Assembly: GCA_020253445.1 (NCBI GenBank)
Contig: JADCBP010000001.1
Location: 310,001-374,000, forward strand
Source: Methylobacterium sp.
Lineage (GTDB): Bacteria; Pseudomonadota; Alphaproteobacteria; Rhizobiales; Beijerinckiaceae
Reading direction: 5' to 3'
DNA length: 64,000 nucleotides
The notes under the pieces are model-generated. The model was given only the letters and a program-made list of their open reading frames with translations. It searched no databases and was not told the origin of the DNA. Both the position numbers and the translations under genes were made by a program. Positions 38,917-48,007 of this stretch are shown here, piece by piece (positions within the stretch are counted from its first letter, which is position 1; every line of letters starts with the position of its first letter).

Positions 38917-40080
38917 ATGCTTCTCGCGCAGAAACCGCTTGCCCTCATGGCCCGCCCGCAAGCCTTGCTCGCTCTGGCGGCCATGGTCCTGCTGCTGGCC
39001 CTCGCCGGCCTCAATGGCGGTCTGCGCATGGCGCTGCTCGCGGGCATCGGCCTCTTTGCGGGCCTTGCGCTCTACCATGCGAGCTTCGGCTTCACCGCAG
39101 CGTGGCGGCGCTTCATCCTCGAGCGGAAAAGCGCGGGGCTTCGCGCGCAGCTCATCATGCTCGGCGTGGCGAGCCTTGTCTTCTTCCCCGCTTTGGCTGC
39201 GGGCAGCGTGCTGGGCCAGCCCGTGGGCGGCTATGTGTTCCCCGTGGGCGTGGCGCTCGTCACCGGCGCATTTCTCTTTGGCCTCGGCATGCAATTGGGT
39301 GGGGGCTGCGGCTCCGGCACGCTCTTCACCATCGGCGGCGGCTCGGTGCGCATGATGGTGACGCTTCTGTTCTTCATCCTCGGATCGACGCTCGCGAGCG
39401 CCCATGCCGAGCATTGGTTCGCCTGGCCGAAATTCGCGCCGGTCTCGATTGTCACGAGCCTCGGCTGGTTGCCGGCCCTGGTGGTGATGCTCGCCGGACT
39501 GGCCGCGCTCCATGCGCTGGTGGCGAGGGCGGAGACGGCGCGGCACGGCTCGCTCGCTTCCATCCGGCAGCCTGCGACAAACTGGATCAGCGGCCCCTGG
39601 GCACTGGTGATCGGCGCGCTGGCTCTCGCGCTGGTGAACATCGCGACGCTGATCGTCTCCGGCTGGCCCTGGGGCATCACGGGAGCCTTCGCACTCTGGG
39701 GCGCGAAAATCGCGAGCCTCTTCGGCGCTGCGCCCGAGAGCTGGGCCTTCTTCGCCGGGCAGGAAGGCGCGTTGCGCGGGAGCCTTTTCGCGGACGTCAC
39801 CTCCGTGATGGATTTCGGGATCATCCTCGGCGCGATGCTCGCGGCGATGATGGCGGGGAAATTCAAGCCGGGCCTTTCCATTCCCGCCCGCTCGCTCGCG
39901 GCGGCGGTGATCGGCGGCCTGCTGCTGGGCATCGGCGCAAGGCTCGGCACGGGCTGCAACATCGGCGCCTTCTTCTCCGGCACCGTCTCCGGCAGCCTGC
40001 ATGGCTGGGTGTGGCTCGTCTTCGCCTTTGCCGGCAATGTGTTGGGCGTGAAGCTGCGGCCGATTTTCAGGCTGGACTGA
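38917..40080 (+). CDS. YeeE/YedE (TsuA-like) thiosulfate transporter
   Basis: 387 residues with about nine or ten membrane helices and two matched motifs: GLGMQLGGGCGSGTLFTIGG near residue 130 and ARLGTGCNIGAFFSGTVSGS near residue 350. Their Cys residues correspond to those that relay thiosulfate in TsuA. With tusA next to it this is probably a thiosulfate uptake pair. The start at 38917 is after a frame that opens further upstream without conservation. Converges with the OpgC gene with no gap. Confidence 0.88.
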   Translation: MLLAQKPLALMARPQALLALAAMVLLLALAGLNGGLRMALLAGIGLFAGLALYHASFGFTAAWRRFILERKSAGLRAQLIMLGVASLVFFPALAAGSVLGQPVGGYVFPVGVALVTGAFLFGLGMQLGGGCGSGTLFTIGGGSVRMMVTLLFFILGSTLASAHAEHWFAWPKFAPVSIVTSLGWLPALVVMLAGLAALHALVARAETARHGSLASIRQPATNWISGPWALVIGALALALVNIATLIVSGWPWGITGAFALWGAKIASLFGAAPESWAFFAGQEGALRGSLFADVTSVMDFGIILGAMLAAMMAGKFKPGLSIPARSLAAAVIGGLLLGIGARLGTGCNIGAFFSGTVSGSLHGWVWLVFAFAGNVLGVKLRPIFRLD

Positions 40081-41208
40081 TCATTCGGCAGGCTGAATCG
40101 CCGGCTTCGCAGCCCGTTCGTCCTTCGCGGTCTTGTAACGCTTCGCGAGCCGGGCGACCGCAACGAGCCCCGCAAAGCCCGCGAGGTTCGCGAAAGTCGT
40201 CGTGAGCCAATCGCGGCCCGTCACATCCAGCACCATGCCGAGCCCCCAGGCGAGGGCGATGGAGGCCATGAAGGTCGCCAGAGCCTGCTGTCCCACCTCG
40301 ATGATCGGGTGGAAGGCGGCGAGCCGCGCGCGATGGGGTTCGACAAGGGTCAGCGCCACATGGGCGCTTGCGAGAAAATGGATGTAGAGCAAGGGGTTGA
40401 GGTTGGTTTTCCCATCCACGCCGATCAGCCGTTCATGCGCGACGCCAAGGGCCGGAATGTTCTGCGTGAAGCCCCAGAAATTGAGCGGCACCGACGCCAC
40501 GAGAATCGCCACGCAGAGCCAGAACAGCGCGCCCTTCTCGAAAGGCGGCGCTTTCAGCCACCCCAGGCCGAAGGCGAAGCCCGTGAAGAACACGAGTTGC
40601 CACGCGAAGGGATTGAAGAACCACATGCCACCGGGGCCCTGCCCGCCCGGCAGGTTCAGCTTCGTCGCCTGCACGATGATCCACAATGCCACCAGCGCGC
40701 CCATCGCGAGGATGGGCGACAGGCGTCCTGCGAGCATGACCACCGGCAGCATGGCGAGCAGAACAAGATACATCGGCAGGATATCGAGGAAGGCGGGCGT
40801 GAAGGTCAGCGTCATCAGCGCGAAAAGCCCCTCGCCCGGCTCGCGATAGAACCAGCCCAAACCGAGCCGGGCGGGGTAATCCGTGCCCGTGAGCTTCCAG
40901 CCAGCGACACTCAGCGCCATCATCACGAGCGCGAGGCCGATATGCGCCCAATAGACCTGCCAGAGGCGCGAGAGCACGCTGAACAGGCCCGTGCCGAAGC
41001 CCTGCCGCCGGAAGACCCGCCCGAAAGCATAGGCCGAGGCGAGGCCGGAGCAGAACACGAACAATTCAGCCGCCGAGGAAAAACCGAACCGCGCGGGAAT
41101 GAACCCGAACCATGGATTATCCGGGAGATGCGCGACGAAAATCACGAACATCGCGAGGCCGCGAAAGAAATCGAGCCGCTCATCACGGGGGCTGCGCGTG
41201 CTGGCCAT
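40081..41208 (-). CDS. OpgC-like membrane acyltransferase
   Basis: 375 residues, about ten membrane helices. The OpgC start pattern RDERLDFFRGLAMFVIFVAH carries the conserved Asp, Phe-Phe-Arg-Gly and His. OpgC proteins add succinyl groups to osmoregulated periplasmic glucans, and this paralogue's substrate is unknown. The ATG at 41208 overlaps the stop of a 51-residue remnant reading frame (TGATG), so it may now be translated by coupling to it. A TTG at 41211 is less likely. Confidence 0.85.
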   Translation of the reverse strand: MASTRSPRDERLDFFRGLAMFVIFVAHLPDNPWFGFIPARFGFSSAAELFVFCSGLASAYAFGRVFRRQGFGTGLFSVLSRLWQVYWAHIGLALVMMALSVAGWKLTGTDYPARLGLGWFYREPGEGLFALMTLTFTPAFLDILPMYLVLLAMLPVVMLAGRLSPILAMGALVALWIIVQATKLNLPGGQGPGGMWFFNPFAWQLVFFTGFAFGLGWLKAPPFEKGALFWLCVAILVASVPLNFWGFTQNIPALGVAHERLIGVDGKTNLNPLLYIHFLASAHVALTLVEPHRARLAAFHPIIEVGQQALATFMASIALAWGLGMVLDVTGRDWLTTTFANLAGFAGLVAVARLAKRYKTAKDERAAKPAIQPAE

Positions 41209-41363
41209 CAAGGCCTCCCCTTATCGGCATCCGGCGCGATGCGCACGGCAATCAGCGTGAACCGGTCGGCGCGCGCGAGCACCTCACCGCCCGGCAGGCC
41301 GAAGGCGATGCGGCAGCCTTGCGCGGCGAGGCGCTCAGCAAGGATGTCGGCTCCGTTCGGCAT
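41208..41363 (-). pseudogene. remnant of a thiamine-diphosphate enzyme, N- and C-termini joined
   Basis: A 51-residue frame with its own ribosome site (gagggagc). The first 30 residues (MPNGADILAERLAAQGCRIA, then FGLPGGEVLA) are the start of an acetolactate-synthase-like TPP enzyme, normally about 550 residues long. The next part, RADRFTLIAVRI, resembles the last strand of the same kind of enzyme. This suggests an in-frame internal deletion of roughly 500 codons. No catalytic residues beyond the N-terminus remain. Confidence 0.6.
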
Positions 41364-41372
41364 GCATGCTCC

Positions 41373-41427
41373 CTCATGCAATTTGCGATGCCGCCTTGCG
41401 CATCCATGCCGCTCGCAATTGCGTGAG
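41373..41427. repeat. imperfect inverted repeat after the solute-binding protein gene
   Basis: ctcatgcaatttgcg (41373-41387) and cgcaattgcgtgag (41414-41427) are complementary apart from one mismatch and one bulge, with a 26-base loop. It lies between the solute-binding protein stop and the TPP-enzyme remnant and may be a terminator or a leftover of rearrangement. Confidence 0.4.
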
Positions 41428-41444
41428 GCAGGAAGAAGGCAGTT

Positions 41445-42761
41445 TCAGCGGAAAATGCCGCCGAGCCGGATTCCCATGTCGCTCAGGGCCTGCTCGGGCG
41501 TCTTGCTGCCGCCAATCACGGCATGGACATTGGCGCGCAGAACCTCGGATACCTCCGAGTAGCGCGGGGTAATGGGCCGGGGACGGGCCGATTGCACGAC
41601 CGGCAGGGCCTGCGCGAACCATGGCCATGCGGCGAGCACTTCCGGGTCGGCATAAAGCTCGGCAAAGGCCGGAAGGTGACCGGCCTCAAGGGCCATGACC
41701 CGCGCGGTTTGCGGCGAGGAGAGGTGCCGCAGGAGCTTCACCGCCTCGGGCTTGTTCTTCGAGAAGGCGGAGACGGAGACCATCCAGCCGCCAAGGCAAC
41801 TGGCGCTTCGCATGGGTTCGAAGCCGGGCAGTGGCGCGACGCCGATCCGACCCTTCACCGCGGAATCCGCATCGGTCTGCAGCCGGTGCCAGGCATAGGA
41901 CCAGGTGATCCCGAAAATGAGGTTCCCGGCCTGCATGGTCTGGCGGATGCGGTCGGTCGCGATTTCCGAATGGTTGGGTGGTGTGACATTCGCGGCGCGC
42001 AGATCCGCCCAGAGCTGGAAGGGGCGCTTCGCGGCCTCGCTTCCAAGATTGGGCCTGCCCCCCGCGAGCAGATCCTCTCCCGTGGCCCAGAGCGGCACGA
42101 GATAGGAACAGACCGTGCTTTCCACCGGCGCACCGGTCATTTCCAGGCCGATCAGGGCAGGGTTGTTCTCGCCGGCCATGATCTTCCGAGCGGCATCTTT
42201 CAACTCATCCCAGCTGCGCGGAGGCTCGAGGGCGTATTTCTCCAGCAAATCCTTGCGATAATAGAGGAATTGCGCATCGGCGAAATAGGGCACCGCGATT
42301 ACCCGCCCGGCATGGATGCTCGCGGCCCTCATTCCCGGCAGGTAGCGGTCGAGAAGCAAATCACGTTCCGCGCCGAGATGGGCATCGAGCGGTTCGGCCC
42401 ATTGCGCCGCCGCCCATTGCGCCGGACGCAGCACATCGATCAGGAAGAGATCGTAGCCGGAATCCTTCGAGGTCAAAGCGGCATTCAGCATCTGCTGCTG
42501 CTGCTCGAGCGTGGCGCCCCCCGTCTCGATCTCGATGCCGATGCCGGGATTGGCGCGCAGGTAGCCCTCGATCGCGAGGCGCGCGACATCGAGTTTCTGC
42601 GCGTTGCCGATGAAGAGCCGCAGGATGCTTTGCGGCGCAGCCGGCGGCGGCTGGACCGGAGCTTGCGCCCGCGCGAAAATGGAGCCGAGCAGCCATGCGA
42701 GGACCGCCAGGAACAGGCAGGCGAAAACCTTTCCGCGCCCCACCGGTGCGATGCTCTTCAT
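41445..42761 (-). CDS. extracellular solute-binding protein (sugar type), orphan
   Basis: 438 residues. Signal peptide VFACLFLAVLAWLLGSIFARAQA, then a family 1 sugar-binding-protein pattern: YDLFLIDVLRPAQWAAAQW, GRVIAVPYFADAQFLYYRKDLLEKY and LGGWMVSVSAFSKNKPEAVKLL. It would bind a sugar or similar ligand for an ABC importer, but no permease or ATPase gene of this class is next to it. The ribosome site is ggggaggggtc at 42761. A longer frame upstream lacks a signal peptide. Confidence 0.88.
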   Translation of the reverse strand: MKSIAPVGRGKVFACLFLAVLAWLLGSIFARAQAPVQPPPAAPQSILRLFIGNAQKLDVARLAIEGYLRANPGIGIEIETGGATLEQQQQMLNAALTSKDSGYDLFLIDVLRPAQWAAAQWAEPLDAHLGAERDLLLDRYLPGMRAASIHAGRVIAVPYFADAQFLYYRKDLLEKYALEPPRSWDELKDAARKIMAGENNPALIGLEMTGAPVESTVCSYLVPLWATGEDLLAGGRPNLGSEAAKRPFQLWADLRAANVTPPNHSEIATDRIRQTMQAGNLIFGITWSYAWHRLQTDADSAVKGRIGVAPLPGFEPMRSASCLGGWMVSVSAFSKNKPEAVKLLRHLSSPQTARVMALEAGHLPAFAELYADPEVLAAWPWFAQALPVVQSARPRPITPRYSEVSEVLRANVHAVIGGSKTPEQALSDMGIRLGGIFR

Positions 42762-42943
42762 GACCCCTCCCCGCGACCGTAACTGCTGGCCTCTCATCCT
42801 TCCGATCAACGCCGCCGGCTGGCAAGGGTGAAGTGAGAAACCGGCGGCTCGATCCCCATGCCGATCGTGCTGGAAGGGCTTGCAGGCAACGGCTTCGCTG
42901 CCTAACCATCGTCGCCCTGCCTTCTCGACCAAGGCCCCGAGCC

Positions 42944-43837
42944 ATGACCCGCATCCTCGCCGTCGGCATTGCCGTCCTCGATGACATCTACACCCTGCCG
43001 ATGCCGATCACGCCCGGCCAGAAGCACCGCGCGAGCGGCATCCTCACCACCATCGGCGGCACGGCGACGAACGGCGCCTTTGCCATCGCGCGGCTGGGCG
43101 GGCGGCCTGGCCTGCTCGCGCGCTTCGGCGATGACGCGGTGGGCGCGCAATTACGTGGCTTGCTCGAGGGCCATGGCATCGATACCAGCCTCAGCGTGTC
43201 AATGCCGGGCATGCGCACCTCGCGCTCGACCATCGTGGTGGAGCCCAATGGCGATCGTTCGATCTTCAATTTCCTCGATGCGAGCGCGCCGGATGACGCC
43301 CCCTCCGTGCCGCGCGAATTGCCAGCCGGATTCGATGCCGTTCTGGGCGATGTGCGCTGGGAGAATGTCGCCCTGCGCATGTTCGAATCCGCCCGCGCCA
43401 AGGGAAAGGCCGCCGTGCTCGATGGCGATCGCGCGCCGCAGGAACCGCGCCTCGTGGAGGCTTCGACACATGCGATCTTTTCCGCGCAGGCCATGCGCGA
43501 GATGACCGGCATCAGCCATATCGGCGAGGCCTTGGCCCAATATGCGAAGGGCCGACCGAATTTCATCGCCGCGACCGATGGCGAGCACGGCACCTACAGC
43601 CATTGGGAAGGCCGCGTGACGCATCACCCGGCCTTCGCGGTGACAGCGGTGGATACGCTCGGGGCGGGGGATACCTGGCACGGCGCCTTTGCCTTCGGGC
43701 TGGTAGACGGGCTTTCGATCCAGGCGGCGATCCGCTTCGCGAGTGCCGCAGCAGCGATCAAGGTGACGCGTCCCGGCGGGCCGTTGGGAGCGCCGACGAA
43801 GGCGGAAGTGCTGGCCTTCCTTGAGGAACGGGCATGA
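42944..43837 (+). CDS. PfkB family sugar kinase
   Basis: 297 residues. N-terminal GIAVLDDIYTLP and GGTATNGAFAIARLGG, C-terminal ATP site AVDTLGAGDTWHGAFAFGL with the catalytic Asp in GAGD. The sequence type is closest to 6-deoxy-6-sulfofructose or ribokinase-like kinases, but the substrate is not certain. The start at 42944 is the conserved MTRILAVG. An aldolase remnant follows within 100 bases, hinting at a lost sugar pathway. Confidence 0.9.
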   Translation: MTRILAVGIAVLDDIYTLPMPITPGQKHRASGILTTIGGTATNGAFAIARLGGRPGLLARFGDDAVGAQLRGLLEGHGIDTSLSVSMPGMRTSRSTIVVEPNGDRSIFNFLDASAPDDAPSVPRELPAGFDAVLGDVRWENVALRMFESARAKGKAAVLDGDRAPQEPRLVEASTHAIFSAQAMREMTGISHIGEALAQYAKGRPNFIAATDGEHGTYSHWEGRVTHHPAFAVTAVDTLGAGDTWHGAFAFGLVDGLSIQAAIRFASAAAAIKVTRPGGPLGAPTKAEVLAFLEERA

Positions 43838-43880
43838 GGGCGACCAGCGCCCCCCGATCAGCAACCCGATCGCCAAGTCC

Positions 43881-44164
43881 CTCGGCAAGCCCGCGCCATG
43901 GGAAGAGGTTGGCCGGCTCTGCGGAAGGCCCCGGGTTATGCTCTGCGCCGGCGCGGGCATGGCGGAATTTCGCGCGGGGCTCGAACATGCCTGCAAGGCT
44001 GGCGCGCCGGTTATGTGCAACTCGGCATCGATTGCGCCATCCTGCTCGCCTCGCTGGCGGTGCTGCCGCCGCAGAATTTCGTGCTTTCGCTGCTGGGTGC
44101 CGTGGTGGTGAACCTGATCCTCGCGATCAATCATCGCCCCGGGCGATATCTCGGAATGTCCTGA
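43881..44164 (+). pseudogene. junction of an aldolase fragment and a YitT C-terminal fragment
   Basis: Two broken coding pieces in different frames meet here. At about 43881-44006 one frame reads GRPRVMLCAGAGMAEFRAGL, then EHACKAGA, which resembles the last part of LacD/tagatose-bisphosphate-type aldolases. From about 43992 to 44164 another frame reads GWRAGYVQLGIDCAILLASL and ends VNLILAINHRPGRYLGMS, the C-terminus of a YitT family membrane protein. Both lack the rest of the gene. A deletion has probably fused two neighbours. The frame opening at 43898 is chance N-terminally. Confidence 0.6.
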
Positions 44165-44238
44165 GGGTTGTGGGCGCTTTGCCCTCTTGAAGTTTCCCGC
44201 GCCTCCCTCACCATGAACGGAAGGAGAAACCACAGATC

Positions 44239-45711
44239 ATGCGTCGCACCCTGCGTTTCATCTTCCGGGGCCAGACCGTCGAACGCGACGGGTTCGATCC
44301 CACCCTCACGCTGCTCGAATGGCTGCGCGAGGAGCAACGCGCCACGGGCACCAAAGAAGGCTGCAACGAGGGCGATTGCGGGGCTTGCACGGTGGTGCTT
44401 GCCCGCCTGCGCGAGGGCCGCCTGCGCTATGAGCCGGTGAATGCCTGCATTCTCCTGCTCGGTCAGGTTGATGGCGCGGAAGTGCTGACGGTGGAGGATC
44501 TCTCGGCCGGCGGCACGCTTCACCCGATCCAGCAGGCGATGGTTGCGCATCACGGCTCGCAATGCGGCTTCTGCACGCCGGGGATCGTGATGAGCCTCTT
44601 CGCAGCCTATCACGAGGCCGAGCGCCCGCTCACCCGCGCGGCTTTCGATGACATTCTCTCGGGCAATCTCTGCCGCTGCACCGGCTATCGCCCGATCGCC
44701 GATGCCGCGCTTGCAGCGCTCCGCGGCCCGGCGGCGGACGCCTTCGCCAACGAGGCCGAGCTTCGCCGGACGCGGCTCGAAGTTCTGCAGGAAGGCTCGG
44801 ACCTCTTCATCGGGCACGAGGCGCGCTTCTTCGCGGCGCCCGCGAGCATCGAAACCATGGCGAGCCTCGCCTTGCGCCACCCCGATGCGACGCTGCTGGC
44901 GGGCGGCACGGATGTCGGCCTCTGGATCACCAAGAAATTGCAGGATCTCGGCAAGATCATCTGGCTGGGCCGCGTGAAGGGTCTTGACCGCATCGAGGAG
45001 AGCGACGCCCTTCTTACCTTCTGGGCAACCGTGACGCATGAGCGTGCCCTGCCTCGGCTGGCGCGCCTCGACCCCGATCTCGACCGGCTGATGCGGCGCT
45101 TCGGTTCCAGGCAGGTGCGCGCCTCCGGCACGCTGGGCGGGAACATCGCCAATGGCTCGCCCATCGGCGACCTCGCGCCCGCCCTGATCGCGCTCGACGC
45201 GAGCGTGGAGATGCGCAAGGGCGGGCTCTCCCGCACCATGCCGCTCGAGAATTTCTTCCTCGCCTATGGCAGGCAGGCGCGCGAGCCCGGCGAGGTGGTG
45301 ACGGCCCTGCACATCCCGAAACCCAAGCCAGGCATGGCCTTCCGCGCCTTCAAGATTTCCAAGCGCTTCGATGAGGATATCTCCGCCGTGATGGGCGCGT
45401 TCCGCTTCCGCCTGGAGGATGGCCGCATCGCCGAAGCGCGCCTTGCCTATGGCGGCATGGCGGGCACGCCGGCGCGCGCCAGGGCGACCGAACAGGCGCT
45501 CGAGGGCGTGTCGCTTTCCGATACGCATGGCTGGGCGACGGCGCTCTCGCATCTCGAGGCGGATTTCCAGCCGATCTCTGACATGCGCGCCAGCGCCGGC
45601 TATCGCGCGAAGGTCGCGCGTGCCGTGCTCGGCAAGGCCTTGCTCGAAATCGCGGGCGCGGCCGCCGAGACGCGCATTCACCCGCGGGGGGAGGTGGCTC
45701 ATGCGGGCTGA
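44239..45711 (+). CDS. xdhA: xanthine dehydrogenase small subunit
   Basis: 490 residues. Two 2Fe-2S domains: plant-type ligands C42, C47, C50 and C70, then C109, C112, C145 and C147 in the helical domain. The FAD domain follows (about 190 to 360, with LLAGGTDVGLWITKK and GTLGGNIANGSPIGDLAPAL) and a CO-dehydrogenase-type C-terminal domain. It passes electrons from the molybdenum subunit to NAD. Ribosome site aaggagaaaccacagatc. It overlaps xdhB by 11 bases. Confidence 0.96.
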   Translation: MRRTLRFIFRGQTVERDGFDPTLTLLEWLREEQRATGTKEGCNEGDCGACTVVLARLREGRLRYEPVNACILLLGQVDGAEVLTVEDLSAGGTLHPIQQAMVAHHGSQCGFCTPGIVMSLFAAYHEAERPLTRAAFDDILSGNLCRCTGYRPIADAALAALRGPAADAFANEAELRRTRLEVLQEGSDLFIGHEARFFAAPASIETMASLALRHPDATLLAGGTDVGLWITKKLQDLGKIIWLGRVKGLDRIEESDALLTFWATVTHERALPRLARLDPDLDRLMRRFGSRQVRASGTLGGNIANGSPIGDLAPALIALDASVEMRKGGLSRTMPLENFFLAYGRQAREPGEVVTALHIPKPKPGMAFRAFKISKRFDEDISAVMGAFRFRLEDGRIAEARLAYGGMAGTPARARATEQALEGVSLSDTHGWATALSHLEADFQPISDMRASAGYRAKVARAVLGKALLEIAGAAAETRIHPRGEVAHAG

Positions 45712-48007
45712 GCCAGAAACCCTCGCTGTGGTGCACGATTCCCTGCCCCATGACAGCGCGCGCCTGCATGTGACCGGCCGCGCGACCTATATCGACGATA
45801 TCCCCGAACCTGCCGGCACCCTGCATATCGCTTTGGGCCTCTCGCCGAAAGCGCGCGGTCGGATCGTGAAACTCGACCTGTCGGAGGTGGAGGCCTGCGA
45901 GGGCGTGGTGCGCGTGATTACCGGGCATGATGCACCGGGCAAGAACGATACCTCGCCCCATCTCGGCGACGAACCGATGCTCGCGACGGAAGAGATCGCC
46001 TTCCACGGGCAGGCGGTCTTCGCGGTGGTCGCCACGAGCCGCAAAGCCGCGCGCATCGCGGCCCGGCTCGCGCATCTGGAGATCGCGGCAGAGAAGCCCT
46101 CCGTTTCGGTCGAGGATGCGAGGCAGGAAGGCGGGCGCGTGCTGCCGGATTACGCGTGGGAGAATCCGCGCGTGGAGGATGGGCTTGCAGCCTCGCCGAT
46201 GCGCCTTTCGGGCGAGATCGAGATCGGCGGGCAGGAGCATTTCTACCTCGAGGGGCAGGCAGCCTTCGCCTTTCCCGGCGAGGGCGAGGAGATGCTCGTG
46301 CATTCCTCCACCCAGCATCCGAGCGAGGTGCAGCACATTGTGGCGCGCGTGCTGGGCGTGGCGGACCACGACATCACCATCGAATGCCGGCGCATGGGCG
46401 GCGGCTTTGGCGGCAAGGAAAGCCAGGCGAGCCAGTTCGCCGCCATCGCCGCGCTTGCCGCTCGCCTCACGGGCCGGCCGTGCAAGCTGCGGCTCGACCG
46501 AGATGACGATTTCGTGCTCACCGGCAAGAGGCATGATTTCCTCACGCGCTACGATGTCGGTTTCGATGCGGAGGGGCATATCCAGGCCATCGACCTGCAA
46601 CTCGATGCGCGTTGCGGCTATTCGGCGGACCTCACGATCGGCGTGGTCGATCGCGCGATGTTCCATTCGGACAATGCCTATTTCCTGCCCGAAGCACGGA
46701 TTGCCTCGCGGCGGCTGAAGACCAACACCGTCTCGAACACTGCCTTCCGTGGCTTTGGCGGCCCGCAGGGAATGGTGGGCATCGAGGCCGTGATGGACGC
46801 CATCGCGCATAGCCTTGGCCGCGATCCGCTCGATATCCGCAAGGCGAATTTCTACCGGCCGGGACGCGACGTCACGCCCTATGGCATGACGGTCTTCGAT
46901 ATCGAGACGCTGCTGCCGCTGGTGGAACGACTCGAACTCACCAGCGATTATCGCGCAAGGCGGCAGGAAATCGCCCATTTCAACGCGCATTCGCCGATCC
47001 TGAAGAAGGGTCTGGCGCTGACGCCGGTGAAGTTCGGCATTTCCTTCACGCTGAAACACCTGAACCAGGCGGGCGCGCTGGTGCATGTATATTCCGATGG
47101 CTCGGTGATGCTCAATCACGGCGGCACGGAGATGGGCCAGGGCCTCTATGTGAAGGTGGCGCAGGTGGTGGCGGATGTCTTCGGCATCGGCCTCGAGCGC
47201 GTGAAGATCACCGCCACCAGCACCGCGAAAGTGCCGAATACCGGGCCGACCGCAGCCTCCTCGGGCTCCGATCTCAACGGCATGGCGGCGAAGATCGCGG
47301 CGGAGACGATCCGGGATCGCATGGCCGCCGAGGCCGCGCGGCTTTTCGGGTGTTCCGACGAGAATATCGCCTTTTCCGGCGGTTTCGTGAGGGGCAACGG
47401 GCTGGAAATCGCTTTCGGCGCGCTGGCAAAGACCTGCGTGCTCGAGCGCATCCCGCTCTCCTCCACCGGCTTCTATTCCACGCCCGGCATCACCTGGGAT
47501 CGCAACACGAAAAGCGGCCGTCCCTTCTTCTATTTCGCCTATGGCGCGGCGTGTTCCGAGGTGATCATCGACACGATGACCGGCGAGATGAAACTCTCGC
47601 GCGCCGATATCCTCCATGATTGCGGGCGCTCGCTGAACCCGGCGATCGATATCGGCCAGATCGAGGGCGGCTTCGTGCAGGGGCTGGGCTGGCTCACGAC
47701 CGAGGAACTCGTCTTCGATGCCGAGGGCCGGCTCAGGACCCACGCACCCTCGACCTACAAGATCCCCGTCGCCTCGGATGTTCCGGCCGATCTGCGTGTG
47801 AGCCTCTGGCACGAGGCCAATCGCGAGGATGCGATCCACCGCTCGAAGGCGGTGGGTGAGCCGCCCGTCATGCTCGCGATCTCCGTCTTCTCCGCGATTG
47901 CCGATGCGGTGCATTCGCTCTCGCCGGGCAAGCCGGTGAGCTTGCGGGCGCCAGCAACGCCCGAGGCCATTCTCGACGCCTGCGATGCGCAGAAGGGCCT
48001 GGCATGA
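45701..48007 (+). CDS. xdhB: xanthine dehydrogenase molybdenum-binding subunit
   Basis: 768 residues, the usual length. It oxidises hypoxanthine and xanthine to urate. Molybdenum-site motifs: GGGFGGKESQASQ at about 232 and NTAFRGFGGPQGM at about 347, with the catalytic Glu region near the C-terminus (KAVGEPPVMLAISVF). The N-terminal VTGRATYIDDIPEP is diagnostic. The start at 45701 lies in the end of xdhA after ggggggaggtggctc. Confidence 0.96.
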   Translation: MRAEPETLAVVHDSLPHDSARLHVTGRATYIDDIPEPAGTLHIALGLSPKARGRIVKLDLSEVEACEGVVRVITGHDAPGKNDTSPHLGDEPMLATEEIAFHGQAVFAVVATSRKAARIAARLAHLEIAAEKPSVSVEDARQEGGRVLPDYAWENPRVEDGLAASPMRLSGEIEIGGQEHFYLEGQAAFAFPGEGEEMLVHSSTQHPSEVQHIVARVLGVADHDITIECRRMGGGFGGKESQASQFAAIAALAARLTGRPCKLRLDRDDDFVLTGKRHDFLTRYDVGFDAEGHIQAIDLQLDARCGYSADLTIGVVDRAMFHSDNAYFLPEARIASRRLKTNTVSNTAFRGFGGPQGMVGIEAVMDAIAHSLGRDPLDIRKANFYRPGRDVTPYGMTVFDIETLLPLVERLELTSDYRARRQEIAHFNAHSPILKKGLALTPVKFGISFTLKHLNQAGALVHVYSDGSVMLNHGGTEMGQGLYVKVAQVVADVFGIGLERVKITATSTAKVPNTGPTAASSGSDLNGMAAKIAAETIRDRMAAEAARLFGCSDENIAFSGGFVRGNGLEIAFGALAKTCVLERIPLSSTGFYSTPGITWDRNTKSGRPFFYFAYGAACSEVIIDTMTGEMKLSRADILHDCGRSLNPAIDIGQIEGGFVQGLGWLTTEELVFDAEGRLRTHAPSTYKIPVASDVPADLRVSLWHEANREDAIHRSKAVGEPPVMLAISVFSAIADAVHSLSPGKPVSLRAPATPEAILDACDAQKGLA

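Noticed and set aside
41445-42932. start of the solute-binding protein at 42932
   Set aside because: It would place 57 unconserved residues before the signal peptide. The ATG at 42761 has a strong ribosome site.
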